From NCBI RefSeq assembly GCF_000001735.4, contig NC_003071.7, forward strand, positions 10,595,151 through 10,659,150: a stretch of 64,000 nt of DNA, given 5' to 3'. This document shows positions 17,955-29,690 of this stretch, one piece after another. Below the pieces are notes generated by a model that was given only the letters and a program-made list of their open reading frames with translations, did no database searches and had not been told where the DNA came from. Position 1 is the first letter of the stretch. Every line of letters begins with the position of its first letter. Position numbers and translations under genes: made by a program. This DNA comes from Arabidopsis thaliana (lineage: Eukaryota; Streptophyta; Magnoliopsida; Brassicales; Brassicaceae).

Positions 17955-20413
17955 ATGGAAAAAAAAAAATCTCTTTACTCTTACATTTTTACCCTAACTC
18001 TCTTCTTAACGAATATGAAAATGAGTTGTTGGAGGATGTTGCTATTCTTGTTGGGTTATATCTTGTATTTTTATCGTTTTGTGGATGCTGAAATATTACA
18101 AACTTTCAGTGATTTTGAAATTGAAGAGCAACTTAAAGTCGTCAACAAACCTGCTACGAAAATTATCAAGGTCCCTTTACTTTTTATCTTAAACTCTAGA
18201 GCCATATTATTTACGTCGAATTGTACATATAAATTAATACATGTTCTTATACAATGATATAAAAAGTTTACAAAATTATTTCTAATCTAATTTGTTTTTG
18301 GATGATAGACTATACATGGCGATTCATATGATTGCGTAGATTTTTACAAACAACCCGCGTTTGACCATCCATTGATGAAAAATCATTTATTTCATTACAA
18401 AGTAAAAATATATATAAATATTTAATATATATAGTATGTGAATTTGATCACTAGTACAATCAATAATACAAAATTTATGGTAAATATAGATGCGTCGGCC
18501 ATCATCCTTACGAACCTCAAGAGCAAGTAATAGAAAGTTTGGTTACTTGTGGAAAAATGGCATAGGGTGTCCAATTGGTACCGTACCTATAAAAAAAATT
18601 GCTAAAGACGAACTCTTGAAATTAAATTTGTTCTCTAATAGTTATAACCCTCGAGGTTCTTGGAACTTTACTTATAATCAATATAATGTTGATAATAATC
18701 AACATCATGTAAGTGGTCTGATCTTTGTTATATTTCAATATCACATATATACTATTCTACAAACTCATAAACTAAATATTGATTATAATATTTATTATGT
18801 ATATGGTAATGATGATTAGTTTGCAGTGTCCCGTACCAAGAAGATAATAGGGAAAATTTACAATGGAGCAACAATGATACTTTCTATAAATGATCCTAAA
18901 GTTAAACCTTTACAATATAGTTCTGCTCGTATGCACGTTCAAATTGGAGATGATTTTATTCAAGCAGGTTGGACTGTAAGTTTTGTTATCTTATCTTATA
19001 TTTGATTTGAACGTACGTGTACTCTAAATAATATATATTAAAAAAAATCATGATAAGTAGATGTTTCAAAAAAATCTAAATTTTTGATATAGTTTCTTTA
19101 ATATATTACTATAAAATTATTTCTATTTCAGGTGAATCAAAAGTTATATTCTGACAACAAGACTCGAAGTTATGTGTATACGAAAGTAAGTATATTATCA
19201 TTATATGTATGTCTAATATATAATTACTTATCCAGTTATCCTATCATATTTTCTAAAAGATTTTTGATGTACAAAATATTTCTATGCATAACAATATATT
19301 TAATCATACAGATTGGTGAAAACCAATGTTATAACAGCATGTGTCCAGCTGGGATTATAATGGTCAGTTCAGATATTGCTCTTGGTTTGGATTTAGGTCC
19401 TCCTTGTGTTCGTGGTTCAAGAACAATGGTCTCTTCTGAATTTGGTTTACTCAAGGTTTGTTGGTTATCAGTTTCTTCCTTTCTATTTTATGATATTATT
19501 ATCAAGAAATAGTTCATTTTATTGTATTTATCATCTATAGTTATAATTAAACAAGTTTATGATTCAATTTTATTGATTTTTTCTGCAAAAAAAAAAAAAA
19601 AAAACTCAAGTCCACTTTTTAAAAAAAGTTTTTAGCCTTTCCTAGGTCTGAACAAAATATTTGATTCAAAAACAAAACAGAATAGATTTCGAATCCTAAA
19701 AAATACCCTGTTAAATATAAATCTTAATTACTCTTGGTATCGACTAAGATTGTGCATGTATCACCCGATTATCGGATGGATACCCAAATTTATCTAAAAA
19801 AAGAGGTTCACACCGATTTGATTCCTATCCTATCAGATATTTTGGATCATTTCACATAATTTCGGTAGAAGAACAGGTTACAAAATAGCCAACCTGAATC
19901 ATACCCAATGATTTTTCTCCCTATCTACATTTTCTTTCTTCCAAATTTATACAGCGTATATAACACTTTGTTTTAATTAAATCATCATACAAAATATGTT
20001 CTGTCTATCATTATATTATTATGATCTGTCTTTGTTTTTTTTGTGACAATTGATTAAAGAATAAGGAAAATGGTGATTGGTGGCTCAAGTTAGGAGGACA
20101 AGAAATTGGGTATTGGCCAGCAAAAAAATTTAAAGAGACTTCGGCCAACAATATCGAATGGGGAGGAGAAGTATATAGTGCATTTTTACCGAGTCCACAG
20201 ATGAGGAATGATCATTTTCCAGAAACGCATATAGAGTATGATGCCATCATTTTTAATATAACTATAGTCGACGAAAATTTCAAGAGTGTTGAGCGGATAA
20301 AGCATAGAGAGGCATTTTCGGATAACACTCGTGGTTATAAAGTATATGATGATATCTATGTAGAATTACCGATAAGAAATGCCATATATTATGGAGGTCC
20401 AGGGAATATCTAA
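17955..20413 (+). CDS. Neprosin-domain protein (DUF239/DUF4409), secreted
   Basis: Seven exons join in phase 0: 17955-18170, 18309-18401, 18490-18708, 18820-18975, 19132-19185, 19312-19455, 20060-20413, giving about 411 residues, the usual length of the family. The start could also be the Met at 18015, just before a hydrophobic signal segment (MLLFLLGYILYFYRFVDAE). Exons 1-3 carry the neprosin activation region (DIE-like FSDFEIEEQL, then TIHGDSYDCVDFYKQPAFDHP). Exons 4-7 carry the neprosin domain (WWLKLGGQEIGYWP, WGGEVYS). Neprosin of pitcher plants is a prolyl endopeptidase; the catalytic state of this paralogue was not checked. All introns are GT-AG. From memory this corresponds to At2g24950. 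Confidence 0.88.
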
Positions 20414-22112
20414 AAAGCGAGAAAATAAATCTGTAAAAGTTATAAACAAATTCTATAAAAGCAGCTTGTAACCAAGCATCTAAAATTCATTATTCATCTT
20501 TCTTCTTTTTCATTGTAGATTATATATATGAACAAAAACAATTTACTAGAGAAATGTCCGTAAGTTTGATGAGGGCATATAGCTGTAGTCTTTTTTACTA
20601 CTAATAACATTTTAACTTTTACAAATAAACTTGTAAAGAAAAATGTCACCCAAAGAATTATGGGAGAAAAACAAAACTATATTTGTCACGCTCACTTAGT
20701 CACTATGTTTGTTAACATTCTTCTTTGAAAGTAACGTAATCATGAACTCATCTTCGATAAATTATCTAGAAGTTCTCCTAATGATGATAGCAAAAGACAT
20801 ATTTATGAATGGATAAATGGACAAGAAAAGGAGGACCAATGCATTCCAAACCATGGACATAATGCACAAGGAAGCTAGCTATCCAACATCATGATGGGTT
20901 AAGCCGTTGCAAGGAATGATTGTATGCAACTTTAATGCAATATAATCATGGAATGATATGACCTGATCACATGAGCTAGCTGGATCTTGCGAAATGAACG
21001 TGAGTGCTACATTCTCTCGTTGTCAACAAGACTGCCACAAACAAATTCGGCACTGGAAGCGAAGGAAATCTTTTCCATGCAATTCAACCGATTTGGTGTC
21101 AAGGACACTGATTGGTTGTCATGGATGAAGACTACAACTCTTACTAGGTTCTTTAAATAAATCCGATATGGTTCGACCGGAATACACCAGTTCAAAAACA
21201 GATATTTGACTCTGGAAAGTATTTCACTTGCCCCTTCTCGCCAAGTAAAAAGGACTAGTGGATCAGGCCTAGTCAACTTTCCTAACATATTATTTATACT
21301 ATTTGAACATTTTTGATCCTTTTTCTCTAAAATTTCTCTATTTCTGTTGTAGCACCTGAAATGTCACAAAACCAACTCGACGGATACTTGAAACATTTTG
21401 TAGACGCTAAACTCGACGAAAAACTCAAAATACAATGAAAACACAAAGACTTTAAAAAGTAGTAAAACGCAAGAGTATATAAAATTTGGTTATTACATTA
21501 AAGAAACATAAAAGAAATTGTGACTTCATTTGTATTTAATTATAATCATTTTTAATAAAATTATAGCTGTCAAAATATAGTTATCTATTTTATGTTTACG
21601 GTAATGTATTGTAACATTCAGTATTTAAATAATAAATTAGAAATTTAAAATATATCATATCTAAAATAATTCAACTAAATTAAAATAACAAAATCGTTAT
21701 ATTCAATTATAACAGGATTATAGATAAATAATTATATACAAAAACAATGATATTATTTATTCGTAAATATTTAATTTCATTTATAAGTTTCATTTTATTT
21801 TTTAATTAAAAAATATATGTTTATAATGGATCCGATAAGGCCCTAATAAGTTAAAAGGCTCACCCAATAATACAAAAGGCCCATAATATAAAAAAAAAAA
21901 AACAGAGAGAGAGAGAGACAAAACACTGAAACAGTGCAGCCAAACAGAAGATGTCGTGAATCGTAATTCAGGATTAGGTTTACTCTCTCTTCCAAACTCC
22001 GCCCAATCTCTCTCCCTCTCTCCGCCGCGTGCAACTGTAACAGCTAACTAACGGTACTCTGTTTCTTCCTTACTCTCATCGTCTTCTTCGTTGTGTGTTT
22101 CTCACTTAGAAG
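20414..22112. other. AT-rich intergenic region, no gene supported
   Basis: A 93-codon minus-strand frame at 21,007-21,288 has no recognisable family and no splicing context. From 21,450 to 21,800 the DNA is extremely AT-rich. A GA-repeat and pyrimidine tracts at 21,900-22,090 look like the promoter/leader of the Myb/SANT-like gene. Confidence 0.6.
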
Positions 22113-24884
22113 ATGAGTAACCAAACCACTTGCAATGATCGAACAAGAACGTATTGGACTCCAACAATGGAACGCTTCTTTATAGATCTTATGTTAGAGC
22201 ATTTACACAGAGGAAACAGAACCGGTCACACTTTCAATAAGCAAGCTTGGAACGAGATGCTTACTGTTTTCAATTCCAAATTCGGGTCACAGTATGATAA
22301 AGACGTTTTGAAAAGCCGGTATACTAATCTTTGGAAACAGTATAATGATGTCAAGTGTCTTCTTGATCATGGTGGTTTTGTTTGGGATCAGACTCATCAA
22401 ACTGTGATTGGTGATGATAGTCTTTGGAGTTTGTATCTTAAGGTATAAAAAAAGTTCAGAGTTTTCTACGTTTTCGTTATATGATTCTGACTGGTGGTTT
22501 GTGATTTTTATAGGCTCATCCTGAAGCGCGTGTTTATAAGACAAAACCGGTGTTGAATTTTAGTGATTTGTGTTTGATTTACGGGTATACTGTTGCTGAT
22601 GGGAGATATAGTATGTCAAGTCATGATTTAGAGATTGAAGATGAGATCAATGGTGTGTTTTTACCAAAACTATTGTTTAATGCTTACTTAGTTTTTGGAT
22701 TGGTTGGTTACAATGCGAGTTTTTTTTGTAGGTGAAAGTGTTGTTTTATCGGGTAAAGAAAGCTCGAAAACTGAGTGGACTTTGGAAATGGATCAATACT
22801 TTGTTGAGATTATGGTTGATCAAATCGGTAGAGGTAACAAGACTGGTAATGCTTTTAGTAAACAAGCATGGATAGATATGCTTGTTTTGTTCAATGCTAG
22901 ATTTAGTGGTCAGTATGGGAAAAGGGTGTTGAGGCACCGGTACAATAAGTTGTTGAAGTACTATAAAGATATGGAAGCTATTTTGAAAGAAGACGGGTTT
23001 TCGTGGGATGAAACTCGGCTAATGATATCTGCGGATGATGCCGTTTGGGATTCTTACATCAAGGTTAGGCTAATATATCTCTTCTTCAAGAAGTTTTGAT
23101 CTTTACTAAATTAGTTTTAATCTAGATGTGGTGATGCAGGATCACCCGCTTGCGAGAACTTATAGGATGAAATCTTTACCGAGCTACAACGATTTGGACA
23201 CAATATTTGCCTGTCAAGCTGAGCAAGGGACAGATCACAGAGATGATGGTTCGGCTGCACAAACAAGTGAGACTAAGGCCAGCCAAGAGCAGAATTCTGA
23301 CCGTACAAGGATATTTTGGACACCGCCAATGGACTACCATCTAATTGACTTATTAGTGGAGCAAGTGAACAATGGGAATAGAGTAGGGCAGACTTTCATA
23401 ACGAGTGCTTGGAATGAAATGGTTACAGCTTTCAATGCCAAATTCGGATCTCAACACAACAAAGACGTTTTGAAGAATCGGTACAAACATTTGAGGAGGT
23501 TATACAACGACATAAAGTTTCTTCTTGAGCAAAATGGGTTCTCATGGGATGCAAGGAGAGATATGGTTATTGCAGATGATGACATTTGGAATACTTATAT
23601 ACAGGCATGCCACATTCTTTTTCTTTTTAAGATATCAGTTATATGTTTATGCTTACAAATGAAGCATGTGCAGGCACATCCAGAAGCTAGATCATATCGA
23701 GTTAAAACTATTCCAAGTTATCCAAATCTTTGCTTCATATTTGGGAAGGAAACGTCGGATGGAAGATACACACGTTTGGCTCAAGCTTTTGATCCTAGTC
23801 CCGCAGAAACTGTGCGAATGAACGGTAAGCTTCTCTTTTGCATTGTCTTTGAGATATGATATTTTTGTATGTAACTCTATTTATATGAATCCTTCTCAGA
23901 AAGTGGAAGCACAGATGGATTTAAAGATACTCGCAGTTTCCAGAAGGTGGTCTATACCAGCAATGAGAAAAATGATTACCCGTGTAGTAATATCGGTCCT
24001 CCTTGTATAGAATGGACACGGGTTATGGACCACTGTCTTATTGATCTTATGCTAGAGCAGGTGAGTAGAGGGAATAAGATTGGTGAGACATTCACAGAGC
24101 AAGCTTGGGCTGACATGGCAGAATCCTTCAATGCAAAGTTCGGGTTGCAGACTGACATGTTCATGCTGGAGAATCGTTATATATTGTTGATGAAAGAGCG
24201 TGACGACATTAACAATATTCTCAACCTTGATGGCTTTACTTGGGATGTGGAGAAGCAAACCATTGTTGCAGAAGATGAATATTGGGAAGCATATATCAAG
24301 GTAAAGATGTTACACCGAACATTATAGGGATGTTTTGTTATGAAGTCATTTTAAGTGATTAGTGTCTGATGTTGCAGGAGCATCCAGATGCAACCATATA
24401 TAAAGGTAAGACCTTGGATAGTTATGGCAATTTGTGCAAGCTAAATGAACATCTCTCCCAAGAAAGTTTCAATTGTGAGAATCTTATGATCGAGTTGGAA
24501 AATTATGGCAATGAGATGGAAATAGTTGATGACTTTAGTTCACCCCACAAGCAGCAGAATAAGCGACCCAACCCAATAACTCCGCCGTTGGGGATAGTAG
24601 TATGCAAGGCTCAGAAAACCGGAGTAGAGACGAGGAAGCCTCTGTGTGAAACAGAAGGTGATGATGATGATTGCACCAAACCCATGCCTCAGATCGAAAT
24701 TTACTCGAGAATAGGAAATGCCCTTGATGCATTGCAAGCTTTGCCTGACATGGATGATGAGCTTCTGCTGGATGCTTGTGATCTTTTGGAAGATGAGAGG
24801 AAAGCAAAGACGTTCTTGGCCTTGGATGTCTCGTTACGTAGGAAATGGCTTGTAAGAAAGCTTCGTCCTTCGGCTAACGTTTGA
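22113..24884 (+). CDS. Protein with four tandem Myb/SANT-like DNA-binding repeats
   Basis: Seven exons (22113-22442, 22514-22652, 22732-23063, 23140-23604, 23674-23824, 23900-24300, 24378-24884) give 774 residues. Four repeats of about 100 residues share a trihelix-like Myb/SANT pattern: W[T/E].[P/E]M..[F/L][I/V][D/E]LM[L/V][E/D]Q, a GN[R/K].G..F..QAW phrase, R[Y/H]..L...Y.D, and a final GF.WD. Each ends in a YIK/[A/D/E]HP junction. The tail (about residues 660-774) carries an acidic stretch and a helix like those of transposase-derived host proteins. The Myb_DNA-bind_3 domain is shared with plant Harbinger-type partners, so this may be a domesticated gene. Intron 4 has a GC donor, is 69 bp long and has no stop, so retention adds 23 residues in frame. 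From memory this is At2g24960. Confidence 0.9.
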
Positions 24885-25064
24885 GCTGATGGGTCTATGT
24901 TTGAAGCCAAACAATCGAGCAAGATAAAAACAAGTTTTGAGCACAACATGAGAATAGTTTTGTGATGTAACGTATTGTAAAGTTATGCATTAATCTTAGA
25001 TACAAAAATCTGAAGTACAGTATGGTAGTGTAGGTCTTAACATAACCATGAACAATGAATATCA

Positions 25065-26100
25065 TCAATTGGTATGACAAATAGCTGAGAAAAGCATCTT
25101 ATTGATGTCTTCTTTATCTGCGTCCTCTGTTTCTCCCACTGTATCAGAAACAAAAGAAGCATAATTTAGGAATATAACACAACACTACAACAGTTTTAAA
25201 TACATATCACAGTTTCATTTACACGAGCAGTACCTGTTCTGGATCTAACTTGCATTGTCCACTCGTCAATGATCTGTTGAAAAACAAGAAACGAAAAGCA
25301 AAGAGATCATGTCCTTTGTTATATGTAGAATTTTGGATTGTTTTGCATTAGTAATGTTCTTGCCGCTATCCAATAGTATCAGTAGATATTGCACTAGCTA
25401 GAGAAAGCACTGAACAATGTGACAAACATTTCAAGCCAAAAAGAAACTCCATTGCATTACCAACGAAGAAAAGAGCACGAACCTGATTAAAATCAGCCAA
25501 TGCATCATCGGTATCGCCATTCGTTGATTCTCCTAATGATGCATTCATTTTCTGAATAAGGTTACAGTTTCCAACAAGTGTAGTCTGTGCCTTATCAATC
25601 AAATCCTGATTATAACAAAAACACACAAATCGTTTCTATAACAGTCACAGTCGAATCAGATCTTGCAAAGCCTAAGCAAAAAACTCTCAACACGAAAAAT
25701 TTAACCTTTCTTCTTTGCGATAGATTAAAAATCATCCTTTGATTCAAATTACATAGATGCATCGTTCATCGAGCTAAACCGAAGCTTATCTTCGAGATAC
25801 GAACCTGTTTAGCAGACAATAGGTCAAGGCATTGGTGTTTAAGAAGAGTCACATCTTCCTGCAACTTCTTGATTCGCTGAATCAGCTTCATCGGATTCGC
25901 CTAAAGATGGTTAATTTGAATCCATTAGATTACATAGATCTTGGATTCAAAGTATTGAATCGAATTTTGCTTACATTAGCAGGATACATCTGCTGAAACT
26001 CCTTGTCGAGCTTGGAATGAACAACAGTAAGATCATGAGAAGCTCTTGAGAAAACATTTAGCAGATTGTCAACAGCTTGATGATGATGATTATGAGTCAT
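25065..26100 (-). CDS. SKA2-like spindle/kinetochore-associated protein
   Basis: Five exons (25975-26100, 25805-25900, 25483-25605, 25234-25273, 25065-25138) give 152 residues with every junction in frame. The N-terminal two-thirds is a set of long helices: AVDNLLNVFSRASHDL, KLDKEFQQMYPAN, NPMKLIQRIKKLQEDV, DLIDKAQTTLVGNCNLIQ. Their layout matches human SKA2, which joins SKA1 and SKA3 in the complex coupling kinetochores to microtubules. The C-terminus (DEWTMQVRSRT...) is plant-type. From memory the gene is At2g24970. Assignment is from sequence pattern only; another small coiled-coil family is possible. Confidence 0.8.
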
Positions 26101-26289
26101 CTTGTTTCTAGCTCGCTCTCGCTCTCTCAATTTTACTTCTTGCTCTCACTCTTTTAGGGTTTATCTATTTTTCCCGCCTCTTTTCTACCCAAAGAAGCGA
26201 GGGGCCTAAACGGCAGGGAGTTCTTGCCTTAACTTAAATAACAACATGATGTGTGTTAATGTTATTTTGGATGGGGAGGGGGGATGTCG

Positions 26290-26768
26290 AAAAAATAGGT
26301 AACTTTCAAACTTATGACGAAAATACATGAACTTTCGAAATGTCATTTAAATCTCAAAGTTTAGTTTAATTTTATAATAAAATGGTTAAGTTTTGTTGAC
26401 TAAGTCATTTTAGGCATACTGTTAAATTTTTGTTGACTAAAAAAATAAGGGAGTTAATTTTCCGTAACGTTTGGTTTAGAACAATCCCTTATATGTATTT
26501 AGAAAAATACCTTATAAACTTTCTGTAACTCTATGTTGTGCTTGTTTCTCTCTTTAACGGTTTATTTATTTTTCAAACGTTACGAAAAGTTAACTCCGTC
26601 ATATTTTTGTTAGCATAAATTTATCGATATGCCTAAAATGACACAGTAAACAAAACTTAACTATTTTTTTCATAAAATCAAACCAAACTTTAGAAATTTA
26701 ATGATACTTCGAAAGTCTATGTTTTTCCGTCTCAAATTTAAAAGTTAACGATTTTTTTGATATTTTTC
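26290..26768. mobile_element. Inverted-repeat element (foldback or long-TIR non-autonomous DNA transposon)
   Basis: The left arm, about 26,290-26,475, pairs with the right arm, about 26,568-26,768, over nearly 190 bp. For example, GTCATTTTAGGCAT at 26,404 is mirrored by ATGCCTAAAATGAC at 26,630, and CCGTAACGTTTG by AAACGTTACG. The loop is about 95 bp. There is no coding. Arms this long are typical of MULE or foldback derivatives. I could not confirm a target duplication. Confidence 0.75.
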
Positions 26769-27214
26769 CATTTATTTTGTTCCGTCTAATGATGTTAATA
26801 AAGGCCACTAGATGAATAATGTTTATTGCCAATAATAATAAAAAAAAACAAAAGTAAAGAAGAAACAGCATAAGCAACTCTAATGTAAATAGTTGCTTCG
26901 CTTTTTTTTTCTTTTTTTTTTTTTATTTGGGATGAACGTGGTTGCCCATGAGGAAAAAACATGGTCGTGAATCAAATGTTGCTCACACGACCGATTCACA
27001 TCCAGTTGCCTTAACAAAAGAAGAACCAGCTTAAGATTAATGTACCATACAATTCTTCAACTTATAATCCTTAAAAATTGAGGGTTGCAAAAGAATCTAG
27101 TATAAATTAATTTTCTTCACGAATCACTACTTTTCCAAACATACAACTTAGCACGTTCTCTAATGTACTTAGAAGTGCCACACACGAACGCAAGTTGAGA
27201 ACACAAAGCAAGAC

Positions 27215-27223
27215 TATATAAAG
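27215..27223 (+). promoter_or_regulatory. TATA box of the extensin gene
   Basis: TATATAAAG lies about 62 bp before the first ATG (27,285) and 80 bp before the second (27,303), a normal distance for a plant TATA box with a short leader. Confidence 0.7.
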
Positions 27224-27284
27224 GGTGTTCATGTTCAAGTCTAACATAACCAAAACAAAGAAATAAAATAGCATAATAGGTGTA

Positions 27285-28982
27285 ATGAGATCCTCAAGAA
27301 CCATGGGAATAGAGAACTGCATAGTTTATGTTGTGGTTCTAAGTGCTATTGCGGCTACGGTGACATCATACCCTTACTCATCTCCTCAAACCCCAAGTTA
27401 CAATTCTCCCAGCTATGAACACAAAGGCCCTAAGTACGCGCCACATCCAAAACCATATGTTAAAAGTTCCCCACCACCACAATACTACACTCCATCGCCA
27501 AAGGTAAACTACAAATCTCCACCACCACCATATGTATACAGCTCCCCACCTCCACCGTACTACTCTCCATCTCCAAAGGTAGACTACAAGTCCCCACCAC
27601 CACCATACGTCTACAGCTCCCCACCACCACCGTATTACTCTCCATCTCCAAAGGTTGACTACAAGTCTCCACCACCACCATATGTATACAGCTCCCCACC
27701 TCCACCGTACTACTCTCCATCTCCAAAGGTAGACTACAAGTCCCCACCACCACCGTACGTCTACAACTCCCCGCCCCCACCGTACTATTCTCCATCTCCA
27801 AAGGTAGACTACAAGTCTCCACCACCACCGTACGTCTACAGTTCCCCACCCCCACCGTACTATTCTCCTTCTCCAAAGGTATACTACAAGTCTCCACCAC
27901 CACCATACGTCTACAGCTCCCCACCACCACCGTACTATTCTCCTTCTCCAAAGGTATACTACAAGTCTCCACCACCACCATACGTCTACAGCTCCCCACC
28001 ACCACCGTACTATTCTCCTTCTCCAAAGGTATACTACAAGTCTCCACCACCACCATACGTCTACAGCTCCCCACCACCACCATACTACTCTCCTTCTCCT
28101 AAGGTTTACTACAAGTCCCCACCTCCACCGTACGTCTACAGCTCCCCACCACCACCATACTATTCTCCTTCTCCTAAGGTTTACTACAAGTCCCCACCTC
28201 CACCATACGTCTACAGCTCTCCACCTCCACCATACTACTCTCCTTCTCCTAAGGTTTACTACAAGTCCCCACCTCCACCATACGTCTACAGCTCCCCACC
28301 TCCACCATACTACTCTCCTTCTCCTAAGGTTTACTACAAGTCCCCACCTCCACCATACGTCTACAGCTCCCCACCTCCACCATACTACTCTCCTTCTCCT
28401 AAGGTTTACTACAAGTCCCCACCTCCACCATACGTCTACAGCTCCCCACCTCCACCATACTACTCTCCTTCTCCAAAGGTTTACTACAAGTCTCCACCAC
28501 CACCATACGTCTACAACTCTCCACCACCACCATACTACTCTCCTTCTCCTAAGGTTTACTACAAGTCCCCACCTCCACCATACGTCTACAGCTCCCCACC
28601 TCCACCATACTACTCTCCTTCTCCTAAGGTTTACTACAAGTCTCCACCTCCACCATACGTCTACAGCTCCCCACCACCACCGTACTACTCGCCTTCTCCA
28701 AAGGTTTACTACAAGTCTCCACCACCATCATACGTCTACAGCTCCCCACCACCACCGTACTACTCGCCTTCTCCAAAGGTTTACTACAAGTCTCCACCAC
28801 CATCATACGTCTACAGCTCTCCACCACCACCATACTACTCTCCTTCTCCTAAGGTTTACTACAAGTCCCCACCTCCACCATACGTCTACAGCTCCCCACC
28901 TCCTCCATACTACTCTCCTTCTCCTAAAGTCACTTACAAGTCTCCACCACCACCATATGTCTACAAGACGCCTTACTATTGA
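27285..28982 (+). CDS. EXT6: Extensin, cell-wall hydroxyproline-rich glycoprotein
   Basis: An intronless protein of 565 residues. It is secreted, O-glycosylated on hydroxyprolines and cross-linked in the wall through tyrosines. A signal peptide lies at residues 7-28 (MGIENCIVYVVVLSAIAATVTS), so the working start may be Met7. After a short His/Lys/Pro region come nineteen repeats of 25 residues, each with two SPPPP glycosylation modules and Tyr motifs YVY and YYS/YYK. YVY can form isodityrosine. The first five units carry KVNYK or KVDYK, the next fourteen KVYYK, and the array ends KVTYK, with two SPPPS variants late in the array. From memory it is At2g24980; the symbol is recalled, the family is certain. 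Confidence 0.95.
   Translation: MRSSRTMGIENCIVYVVVLSAIAATVTSYPYSSPQTPSYNSPSYEHKGPKYAPHPKPYVKSSPPPQYYTPSPKVNYKSPPPPYVYSSPPPPYYSPSPKVDYKSPPPPYVYSSPPPPYYSPSPKVDYKSPPPPYVYSSPPPPYYSPSPKVDYKSPPPPYVYNSPPPPYYSPSPKVDYKSPPPPYVYSSPPPPYYSPSPKVYYKSPPPPYVYSSPPPPYYSPSPKVYYKSPPPPYVYSSPPPPYYSPSPKVYYKSPPPPYVYSSPPPPYYSPSPKVYYKSPPPPYVYSSPPPPYYSPSPKVYYKSPPPPYVYSSPPPPYYSPSPKVYYKSPPPPYVYSSPPPPYYSPSPKVYYKSPPPPYVYSSPPPPYYSPSPKVYYKSPPPPYVYSSPPPPYYSPSPKVYYKSPPPPYVYNSPPPPYYSPSPKVYYKSPPPPYVYSSPPPPYYSPSPKVYYKSPPPPYVYSSPPPPYYSPSPKVYYKSPPPSYVYSSPPPPYYSPSPKVYYKSPPPSYVYSSPPPPYYSPSPKVYYKSPPPPYVYSSPPPPYYSPSPKVTYKSPPPPYVYKTPYY
27501..28925 (+). repeat. 75-bp coding tandem repeat, nineteen units
   Basis: Length arithmetic gives exactly nineteen 75-bp units: 72 residues before and 18 after in a 565-residue protein. 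Codon use changes along the array: the 5' units favour CCACCACCA and CCAAAGGT, the middle units CCACCTCCA and CCTAAGGT. This suggests block-wise expansion by unequal exchange. Confidence 0.9.
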
Positions 28983-29353
28983 TTTTGAATTGTTTCCTTA
29001 ACAAGAAGCATGAGTGCTATAATTTTATTTATGATTGGTTTTGTTGATTCTTCTGATTTTGTTCTTTGTTTAACTATCTTGTTATGCTTTTTTTAACTAA
29101 TAAAATTTGGCTATCTTTTTAAATGCACTTTTTAATTCCTATTTTTTTTTTAAATTGGCTCGAAATACATATTCTGTATTTCACTATCTAATGATTAAAA
29201 ATATTTTGGTAATGATATAAAGTTTTTATTTAGAAAACCATTAAGAATTTCTATATAGTTTCTTTCGTTATTTTCTTGATTCCTCATTTTCTCACATACA
29301 TTACATAAGATACATGAAAAGTGAAGATGGTCAGGAAAGGAAGAGTTAATCAG
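28983..29353. other. Extensin 3' region, no gene
   Basis: The first part contains the probable 3' UTR with an AATAAA signal near 29,098. The remainder is AT-rich. Confidence 0.6.
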
Positions 29354-29690
29354 TTAGTCAGCAGACTGGCAGCGTAAACAATTGCAGAGGAACCCAAACC
29401 CTTGAGAAAGTATTGTTTGTCGCGCTTCATATCCCATACTTACATCTATATAACATATCTCAAGCTCTTCACCTGAAAATATGCATGTAGTGTTATCAAT
29501 CAAGTGAAATGCTAATTAGAAATCTTTGTTTTAAGTATAAAAGACCAAACCTTCTTCGACATCGCGTAGAGTGTTCAACCTTGCATCTGCTTTGTTCAAC
29601 CAAATTATGTGTGCATTGAGATCTGTTGACATTCAAACTAGTCATCATTGTTTTCATAAATAGGTGAATATTTGTGTGGCGTGTAATACA
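29354..29690 (-). pseudogene. SET-domain gene fragment (ATXR4/SDG38-like C-terminus)
   Basis: Two minus-strand pieces join through a GT-AG intron (29,473-29,550). The upstream piece reads LNAHIIWLNKADARLNT and DVEEG. The downstream piece, 29,354-29,472, reads EELEICYIDVSMGYEARQTI and GFLCNCLRC with a stop. This is the end of the SET domain (the GEEL.I.YID motif) plus the Cys-rich post-SET of SMYD-type plant SET proteins. Nothing recognisable of the N-terminal SET or MYND parts precedes it, so it is a remnant. The intact relative I recall, At5g06620, also sits beside extensin genes. Confidence 0.75.

Noticed and set aside
21007-21288. 93-codon minus-strand frame as a gene
   Set aside because: No recognised family, no splicing partner, AT-rich flank; openness by chance is plausible.
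27460-28083. 207-codon minus-strand frame opposite the extensin
   Set aside because: Antisense shadow of the 75-bp proline codon repeat.
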